Source: Pseudomonadota bacterium
GTDB taxonomy: Bacteria; Pseudomonadota; Alphaproteobacteria; Rhizobiales; Xanthobacteraceae
Reading direction: 5' to 3'
DNA length: 5,748 bases
Assembly: GCA_023423415.1 (NCBI GenBank)
Contig: JAFAFP010000230.1
Coordinates: forward strand, 1 to 5,748
Both the position numbers and the translations under genes were made by a program. Each line of letters begins with the position of its first letter. The stretch's first letter is position 1. The notes beneath the pieces are model-generated. The model ran no database searches. It saw only the letters and a list, made by a program, of their open reading frames with translations, and was not told where the DNA came from. Positions 1 to 4,462 of the stretch are shown here, piece after piece.

Positions 1-369
1 CCCGTCGGTCATGACATTGACGAGCCGCACGCCGAGCCCCCGATTGAACAGGTTCGCGGCCACCTGCGTCGGCACGATGACGGCTTGCATGGTCCCCGAG
101 GTCAATCCGGCGCGCATCTCATCGGGATTGCGCCAGGCTTTGAATGTCACGGTCTCGGCCAGATCTTGCAGAATCCCAGCCGAGATCGCATGCGCCAGCG
201 TGATCGAGGGTCCGGCCGGCGGCCCCCACAGAGTCAACGCGGGCAGACGCTGCATCGGCCGGTCGTCAGCCCGTGCCGCTTGCCGGGTGATGCTTCCGGC
301 AAACGAGCCGGCCAGTGCTGCAGCTCCCAGTCCGCAGAACCTCCGGCGCGTATAACCGTTCGGTGTCAT
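1..369 (-). CDS. ABC transporter substrate-binding protein, NitT/TauT-like, Tat-exported (partial, C-terminus beyond window)
   Basis: The reading frame is open from an ATG at 369-367 to the left edge, giving 123 residues with no stop. The N-terminus carries a twin-arginine signal: Thr7-Arg8-Arg9-Arg10-Phe11, then an Ala/Gly/Leu-rich stretch and a likely cleavage after Ala-Arg-Ala34. This implies export of a folded protein to the periplasm. The mature start (LTLWGPPAGPSITLAHAISAG, about residues 45-65) followed by a 'NPDEMRAGLTSGTMQAVIVP' stretch resembles the first lobe of NMT1/SsuA/NrtA-type binding proteins: a strand, a small-ligand loop, a helix, then an 'AL.sG..da.v' segment. Such proteins hand a small solute to an inner-membrane ABC permease, whose genes would be expected further left. 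The start is chosen because GAGG (382-379) sits 9 nt upstream; another ATG 9 nt upstream is out of frame and stops at once. The ligand is unknown. Assignment to the broad family is fairly secure, the subfamily is not. Confidence 0.75.
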   Translation of the reverse strand, partial: MTPNGYTRRRFCGLGAAALAGSFAGSITRQAARADDRPMQRLPALTLWGPPAGPSITLAHAISAGILQDLAETVTFKAWRNPDEMRAGLTSGTMQAVIVPTQVAANLFNRGLGVRLVNVMTDG

Positions 370-378
370 GTGCACATG

Positions 379-383
379 CCTCA
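379..383 (-). promoter_or_regulatory. Ribosome binding site of the substrate-binding protein gene, overlapping the receptor stop codon
   Basis: On the minus strand the sequence TGAGG contains the TGA stop of the TonB receptor gene (383-381) and a GAGG Shine-Dalgarno core, 9 nt before the ATG at 369. The overlap suggests that ribosomes finishing the receptor help start the next gene, and supports a shared transcript. Confidence 0.6.
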
Positions 384-2753
384 GAATCGTGCCCTGGCGC
401 CGACGATGAAGGCGCGTCCGTCGCCGGGCAGGAACGCGGCCTGATCCGGACGCGCCTCGTCGACGATCAAGGTCGATGATGCGTAGGTCTTGTCGAAGAT
501 GTTGCGCACCTCGCCATAGACCGTGATCGTCTCCGTCAGGTCATAGACGGCGCGCGTGTTGAAGACGGCGAATGGATCGACATACAGCGTGTTGGCGTTG
601 TCGACCGGCGTCTTGTCGGGTCGCCAGTTCACTTCGATTTCGGCGAAGGCACCCGGCAGGAAAGCGTACCGCAGAGCGGCAATAATCGTGTGGCGCGGGG
701 CACCGGCCAGATAATTGTCGCCGTGGATGGGATCGCCGTCGAAGCGGAAGTCCTGGAAGGTATAGGCGACGCGCCCGCTGAGCTGTGAGGTGATCTGCGC
801 TGACAATCCGAGCTCGATGCCGAAATGCGTGGTCTTGTCCGCATTGATCGATCCAAGCGAGACAGCGGATTCGTCACGCAGGTTGAGAAGCTCATTATCG
901 ACCCACGAATAATAGGCGACCGCGTTCCAGGCGAAGCGCCCGTGAGCGCCGCGCCAGCTGGCCTCAACGGTGGTGGCGGTCTGCGCGTCGAGATCGGGCG
1001 TGGCGAATGCGGGCACATCCAATCCGGGATTGGCAGGGTTTGGCCGGCCAGGCGTGCTGTTCGGAGTGCCGTTGATCGTGGCCAGCAGGTCGTCGTGCGT
1101 GGGCGGCTCGAATGTCCGGCTGACTGCCGCGAACAGACTGCTGCGCGGACTCAGCTCGTACATCAGGCCGAGGCTTGGGCTCCAGCCGGAATACCTGTGC
1201 GTATAGCTGGTATCGGTTGCCGTTACGGCACCGGCCGGCAGAGGCTGTGTCGGATTGCCAGGATTGTAAGCCGCGGTTGGCCGGGTCGCGCCGGTGTAAA
1301 CATCGTCATTGATGCGGCTGGCATGCGCGTAGGAAATGGCAGGCGATACCGTCAGGCGTTCAGCGAGCGGAATGTTCAGTCCTGCGTAGAGCGCCAAGGT
1401 GCTGGATTCGAGGTCGTTCTCGCCGAACAGCGGCCCCTGCGTGCCCGAAAGATTATGATGATATGTGCGGTCGGCCGTACCCCACGCATACTGTGCCGTC
1501 ATCTCGAACAGCGGCAGCGCGCGGGTCTTGTCCGGCATGTAAGCGTAGCGCGCAACGCCTGTTACGTCGCCGCCCGTCGTCGAGCGGATGCCGCCGGCAA
1601 TCGGAAAACGGAACATGTCATCGTTGTAGGTATAGCCGAGCGCCACGTCGAACAGATGCGCGCCGAAGGTCGCCGTGGTGCGCGAGCCGACGCGGAATTG
1701 CTCGGTTTCCCGACGCGGGCGGTCGCGGATGACGTTCGGTCCAGGATTGATCGCGACACCAGGGGCGATCACCGTCGGTCCTGGATGAACCTGCCGAGGA
1801 TTCTGCTCCATCTCCTCCTTGGTCAGCGGCCCAGCAACATCAAAGCCAAGATTGGTGTAGCCAAGGAACACGCGCGTCGTGATGTTGTCGTTGATGCGCG
1901 CACCGGCGTTCAGATTGAGGATGGTCCGTTCCGATTCGTTATAGACCCGGAAGCCATCGCGATGGGTGGTGCTGACCTGAGCCAGCCCGTCGAGATCGCC
2001 TTGGCGTGCGCCGACCTGTCCTGTGGCCGTTATCTGGCCGAAACTGCCGTCCTCGATCCCAACCACGACGCCGGGCGCGCTCAGCCCGGTCGGCGAAGCG
2101 AAGTTCACAGCACCGCCCAGTACCGTCGCGCCGAGGCGATTGGCGGTATAGCCACGATAGATCTCGATAAACTCGGCAAGCCGCGGATCGGCGAGACCAA
2201 CGACATATGAGCCGTCGGCGCGATTGATCGGCAGGCCGTCCTGCAGCACCAGGATACCGCGCTCGACCGGGTTCTGCTGAAGGCCGGAGCCGCGAATCTG
2301 CACGCGTGGCTGGTCGTTGCCGCCGAAGAAGCTCTGCACGATGACGCCGGGCACCGATGCCAATGTATCGGCGATCGTCACGTTGGCTTTCCCGATTACA
2401 TCCTGCTGGCCGATCACGGCAGTGCCGCCCGGTAGCGCATCGAGCCGCTCGCGCGCGACGGCCTCGGCGCCGTCGGTTCTGTCCGCAAGCGGTGCAGGCG
2501 GCGCGACAACAGCGGGCGCTGCTTTCGCACGGGCCTGGGCGGATTTGGCCTTTGCTTTTGGGGCGGGCGCAGGCTGCTTGGTTGCTTCAACAGCAATCGG
2601 CGGCAGCTCCATCTGGGCGCCCGGCGCCGCCGACTGAGACATGGCCGGCAACGGCTGGATTGCAATGATTGCAGCGACGAGACCGATCCCAAGTCCGAAT
2701 AGGGCATATGCCCCCCGGCGAACCCGATGCCGCACACTCCCGTCTTGTGTCAT
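381..2753 (-). CDS. TonB-dependent outer-membrane receptor, FecA-like
   Basis: This 790-aa protein is a ligand-gated outer-membrane channel energised by TonB-ExbBD. Residues about 15-39 form a signal peptide (hydrophobic core, likely cleavage after Ala-Met-Ser39). ELPPIAVEA (49-57) looks like a TonB box. An unusual Ala/Pro/Lys-rich linker spans about 60-90. The plug covers about 105-222, with the usual RVQIRGSG (150-157), LVLQDGLPI (168-176) and RLGATVLGGAVNFASPTG (206-223). The rest is the 22-strand barrel, ending in the typical C-terminal Phe (VGARARF). There is no room for an N-terminal STN signalling domain. The frame is open to an ATG at 2804, but that codon lacks a Shine-Dalgarno and lies almost at the predicted transcription start; the ATG at 2753 has GGGGAG 7 nt upstream and begins just before the signal peptide, so it is preferred. 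The protein has no cysteine, which argues against an OprC-type Cys/Met copper site. Ferric chelate uptake is the default guess for FecA-like receptors; the true ligand is unknown. Confidence 0.9.
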   Translation of the reverse strand: MTQDGSVRHRVRRGAYALFGLGIGLVAAIIAIQPLPAMSQSAAPGAQMELPPIAVEATKQPAPAPKAKAKSAQARAKAAPAVVAPPAPLADRTDGAEAVARERLDALPGGTAVIGQQDVIGKANVTIADTLASVPGVIVQSFFGGNDQPRVQIRGSGLQQNPVERGILVLQDGLPINRADGSYVVGLADPRLAEFIEIYRGYTANRLGATVLGGAVNFASPTGLSAPGVVVGIEDGSFGQITATGQVGARQGDLDGLAQVSTTHRDGFRVYNESERTILNLNAGARINDNITTRVFLGYTNLGFDVAGPLTKEEMEQNPRQVHPGPTVIAPGVAINPGPNVIRDRPRRETEQFRVGSRTTATFGAHLFDVALGYTYNDDMFRFPIAGGIRSTTGGDVTGVARYAYMPDKTRALPLFEMTAQYAWGTADRTYHHNLSGTQGPLFGENDLESSTLALYAGLNIPLAERLTVSPAISYAHASRINDDVYTGATRPTAAYNPGNPTQPLPAGAVTATDTSYTHRYSGWSPSLGLMYELSPRSSLFAAVSRTFEPPTHDDLLATINGTPNSTPGRPNPANPGLDVPAFATPDLDAQTATTVEASWRGAHGRFAWNAVAYYSWVDNELLNLRDESAVSLGSINADKTTHFGIELGLSAQITSQLSGRVAYTFQDFRFDGDPIHGDNYLAGAPRHTIIAALRYAFLPGAFAEIEVNWRPDKTPVDNANTLYVDPFAVFNTRAVYDLTETITVYGEVRNIFDKTYASSTLIVDEARPDQAAFLPGDGRAFIVGARARF

Positions 2754-2760
2754 CGCATTA

Positions 2761-2766
2761 CTCCCC
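2761..2766 (-). promoter_or_regulatory. Ribosome binding site deciding the TonB receptor start
   Basis: GGGGAG on the minus strand lies 7 nt before the ATG at 2753. The alternative in-frame ATG at 2804 is preceded by an A/T-rich stretch with no purine-rich Shine-Dalgarno core. This places the translation start at 2753 and removes 17 residues from the longest possible reading. Confidence 0.6.
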
Positions 2767-2814
2767 GGGCGCGCCAGACGGCGACCCTTGTCTGTCTTCC
2801 CCATTTATTGTTGA

Positions 2815-2820
2815 TTTTTA
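2815..2820 (-). promoter_or_regulatory. Candidate -10 element of the TonB receptor operon
   Basis: The minus strand reads TAAAAA (4 of 6 to TATAAT) in a locally A/T-rich tract. If it is the -10, transcription would start near 2808, leaving a leader of about 54 nt before the ATG at 2753. From that start the centre of the palindrome at 2843-2856 falls at -41.5, the classic class II activator position. There is no good -35 hexamer, as expected for an activator-dependent promoter. The tract is A-rich, so the hexamer alone is weak evidence. Confidence 0.4.
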
Positions 2821-2842
2821 CAGTAAGGTTTTTGGAAGCGAC

Positions 2843-2856
2843 TTGCGCTAGCGCAA
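2843..2856. promoter_or_regulatory. Crp/Fnr-family operator palindrome (NnrR-like, TTGCG-N4-CGCAA)
   Basis: TTGCGCTAGCGCAA is a perfect 14-bp inverted repeat. Its layout (TTG near one end, CAA at the other, two 5-bp arms with a 4-bp gap) is that of FNR-superfamily sites. The arms TTGCG/CGCAA fit the NnrR type described in alphaproteobacteria rather than the FNR/DNR consensus TTGAT-N4-ATCAA. It lies upstream of the TonB receptor operon and beside two genes for Crp/Fnr regulators. Which of them, or a third regulator encoded elsewhere, binds here is not shown by the sequence. Confidence 0.7.
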
Positions 2857-2882
2857 ATTCAAGTGCAGCCGCGCAGGGAACC

Positions 2883-2898
2883 GTGCCCTTCAGGGCAC
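2883..2898 (-). terminator. Possible hairpin terminator after the minus-strand Crp/Fnr gene
   Basis: GTGCCC and GGGCAC form a perfect 6-bp GC-rich stem around a 4-nt loop, 19 nt past the stop codon of the upstream minus-strand regulator and before the receptor promoter. Neither strand has a T-run after the stem, so it is not a textbook intrinsic terminator. It could act weakly, aid Rho-dependent ending, or protect the 3' end of the mRNA. Confidence 0.35.
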
Positions 2899-2917
2899 AG
2901 GTTTGCCTGCGGCACGT

Positions 2918-3610
2918 TTACTCACCATCACCGGCGACGAAGCGGGCAAGGCGGGCAGTGTCGTGGACCACGATCTGCCCACGTCGTCCCTCCACGCCGA
3001 ATTCGCCGAGCCGGGCAAGCTCGCGCGAAAACGTCCACGGCGTCATCGACAAACGCGCGGCAATGAGCTGCTGTTCGAGCGGCAGCTCGAAGCGGCATAC
3101 GCTTTCTCCGGAGCGACACATTCTCAAAAGAAAGCCGGCGATGCGGCGCCGAGGCGACCATTCGCTATGATGTTCGATCTGGTCGACAAGGCCACGCAAC
3201 TGCTTAAAGACCGCAGCAATCACGGCCAGCGCGAGCCGGGGGCTTTCGGCGATATGGTCGCGATAGGTGCGGATGCTGAAGCGCGCCACCCGCAACCGCG
3301 AGGCCGCTTCCGCGCTTACGGGATAGAGGACGTCATCAGCAGACAGCAAGGCCTCAGCGAACGACTCTCCGGGACCAAAAAGGTGAATGACCACCCGGTT
3401 GCCGTTGGCTTGGTCTCGAAATACCACGACCCACCCTTCCAGCACGACAAAGAACGCCTCCGCTGGTGTCCCCTGCTGAAACAGGGGCTCGCCAACAGCC
3501 AGCTCCTGCACTCGGTGGTCGCGTATCAGCAGGCCGAAATCGCTCTCGTCGAGTGCGGCGAACAGCCTGCACTCGCGAAGGATGCGTTCATCGGCAGGTT
3601 TGAGACTCAT
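2918..3610 (-). CDS. Crp/Fnr-superfamily transcriptional regulator, DNR-related, diverged recognition helix
   Basis: This 230-aa cytoplasmic DNA-binding protein has the FNR/CRP layout: a sensor beta-roll (about 15-115, with LFQQGTPAEAFFVVLEGWV at 43-61 and GESFAEA at 81-87), a dimerisation helix (about 122-148) and a winged helix-turn-helix (about 176-215). The beta-roll lacks the Arg-Ser-Ala phosphate cassette of cAMP-binding CRP and the N-terminal cysteine cluster of FNR, as in DNR/NnrR proteins. The recognition helix reads MTPWTFSREL: Ser195 and Arg196 match FNR Ser212/Arg213, but Trp192 replaces the nearly universal Glu209. The position matching the DNR HTH histidine is Arg186. A TTG at 3613 precedes the ATG at 3610; the ATG is preferred. 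It is divergent from the second regulator and 164 bp upstream of the receptor start. It may sense NO, redox state or another ligand, or may only compete for sites. Confidence 0.88.
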   Translation of the reverse strand: MSLKPADERILRECRLFAALDESDFGLLIRDHRVQELAVGEPLFQQGTPAEAFFVVLEGWVVVFRDQANGNRVVIHLFGPGESFAEALLSADDVLYPVSAEAASRLRVARFSIRTYRDHIAESPRLALAVIAAVFKQLRGLVDQIEHHSEWSPRRRIAGFLLRMCRSGESVCRFELPLEQQLIAARLSMTPWTFSRELARLGEFGVEGRRGQIVVHDTARLARFVAGDGE

Positions 3611-3637
3611 CAAGTACCGGCCACCCCAGCGTCGTCT

Positions 3638-3643
3638 ATTCTA
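3638..3643 (-). promoter_or_regulatory. Candidate -10 element of the minus-strand Crp/Fnr gene
   Basis: The minus strand reads TAGAAT (5 of 6 to TATAAT), placing a start near 3631 and a leader of about 20 nt before the ATG at 3610. No convincing -35 hexamer is seen 16-18 nt upstream. The element is immediately preceded by, and shares its first two bases with, the half-operator at 3642-3649. Confidence 0.35.
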
Positions 3644-3649
3644 GCGCAA
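3642..3649. promoter_or_regulatory. Half-site of the palindromic operator in the divergent regulator promoter region
   Basis: TAGCGCAA repeats exactly the right half plus central TA of the palindrome at 2843-2856, but the left arm has decayed (CTATTC instead of TTGCGC). It abuts the -10-like element of the minus-strand regulator, so a protein bound here would block that promoter. Eight bases can recur by chance; the call rests on position and identity to the full site. Confidence 0.3.
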
Positions 3650-3749
3650 TGCGATGCCTGTTTTGTGATCGCTGCGTACCATGGACCGATGCCTGAAATA
3701 GCACTGGTAACACCGTCTTAACAACTAAAGCCGATCTGCGAGAGCACAT

Positions 3750-4439
3750 ATGGACGTTGCAGACTGGAATATCGTTCGTTCAACGCCGTTGCTCGGGAGT
3801 ATGCCGCGCGATGTGGTTCGTGACCTGGCCGGCTCCCTCATGCCGCGCGCCTATGCCAAGGGGACGCCTCTGTTTCACCAGGGGCAGCCTGCCGATGCTT
3901 TCTTCGTCATCCTCGGGGGGTGGGTGAAGATTTATCGGACGACGACAGACGGTCTGGAAGTTGTGCTTCATGTCTTCAAGCGAGGCGAGACGTTTGCAGA
4001 GGCCGCGATGTTTCTTGGTGGCCGATATCCTGCCAGCGCCGAAACGGTGTCAGCGGCACGCCTGCTGCGCATCGACGGCACCGCGTTCCGAAGCCGGATC
4101 CGCGAGCAGCCCGAGCTCGCACTGTCGATGCTGGCTGCGGCCTCGCGTCAGCTCAAGTCGCTAGTGGAGCAGATCGAACAGATCAAGGTGCGATCAGCAC
4201 CGCAGCGCATTGCAGAGTTCATTCTCCATCTCGCAGAGAGCCAGGAGGGGCGCGTTGTCGTCGAACTCCCCTTCGAAAAATTGCTTATCGCTAATCATCT
4301 CGGCATGAAACCGGAAAGCTTTTCCCGTGCACTAGTGCGGCTGCGATCGCACGGGGTTAGCGTCGAGCGGGATGTCGTGGAGGTTGCCGATATGGCGAGG
4401 CTCGCTGCATTCGTCGAATTCGCTGGCGGGGAAGCATAA
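3750..4439 (+). CDS. Crp/Fnr-superfamily regulator of the DNR type (nitric-oxide/low-oxygen response)
   Basis: This 229-aa protein closely follows the pattern of Pseudomonas DNR, the haem-dependent NO-responsive activator of denitrification. The beta-roll has LFHQGQPADAFFVILGGWVK (41-60), IYRTTTDGLE (61-70) and RGETFAEAAMF (78-88). A dimerisation helix runs about 120-147, and the winged HTH about 172-213 reads LIANHLGMKPESFSRALVRL. Glu189, Ser192 and Arg193 are the full FNR-type DNA-contact set (Glu209/Ser212/Arg213 in E. coli FNR). His183 aligns with the HTH histidine implicated in haem ligation in P. aeruginosa DNR. There is no FNR-type cysteine cluster (the protein has no cysteine) and no CRP-type cAMP cassette. 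It likely activates genes under low oxygen with NO, perhaps including the converging hemN, whose promoter lies outside the window. DNR and NnrR cannot be separated with certainty by eye, so no symbol is given. Confidence 0.9.
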   Translation: MDVADWNIVRSTPLLGSMPRDVVRDLAGSLMPRAYAKGTPLFHQGQPADAFFVILGGWVKIYRTTTDGLEVVLHVFKRGETFAEAAMFLGGRYPASAETVSAARLLRIDGTAFRSRIREQPELALSMLAAASRQLKSLVEQIEQIKVRSAPQRIAEFILHLAESQEGRVVVELPFEKLLIANHLGMKPESFSRALVRLRSHGVSVERDVVEVADMARLAAFVEFAGGEA

Positions 4440-4462
4440 CGATCGTCGAACGTCAGGCTCAG
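4440..4462. other. Short convergent gap between DNR-type gene and hemN
   Basis: Only 23 bp separate the two stop codons. No GC-rich hairpin with a T-run is seen, so transcription of either gene probably reads some way into the other as antisense or ends by a Rho-dependent route. Confidence 0.5.

Larger units (their letters stand above)
3611..3749. other. Divergent intergenic region between the two Crp/Fnr genes
   Basis: This 139-bp gap must hold the promoters of both divergent regulators. Only a -10-like element and a half-operator on the left side could be picked out. On the plus side the gene at 3750 has a weak GAGAG (3740-3744) 5 nt before its ATG; no clear -35/-10 pair or full FNR-type palindrome is seen for it. 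Confidence 0.6.

Noticed and set aside
85..444. Plus-strand open frames at the left edge (11-355 and 85-444)
   Set aside because: They lie opposite the binding-protein frame, which has a Tat signal, a ribosome site and a recognisable binding-protein pattern.
825..2210. Long plus-strand open frame (461 codons) opposite the TonB receptor gene
   Set aside because: It is antisense to a well-supported receptor, its translation is Arg/Gly/Ala-rich with no recognisable domain, and long mirror frames are common in GC-rich DNA.
2754..2804. Upstream in-frame ATG at 2804 for the TonB receptor
   Set aside because: It has no Shine-Dalgarno and would place 17 polar residues before the signal peptide; the ATG at 2753 has GGGGAG at 7 nt.
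2811..2824. TTGATTTTTACAGT as an FNR box (TTGAT-N4-ATCAA)
   Set aside because: The right arm (ACAGT) does not match ATCAA, and the stretch overlaps the predicted -10 region.
3663..3676. TTGTG-N4-CTGCG as an FNR/NnrR-type operator before the plus-strand regulator
   Set aside because: Only the left arm fits; the right arm matches the expected CRCAA at just its first base.
2903..3721. Plus-strand open frame (272 codons) opposite the minus-strand Crp/Fnr gene
   Set aside because: The minus strand encodes a clear Crp/Fnr protein; the antisense translation shows no domain and would run through the divergent promoter region.
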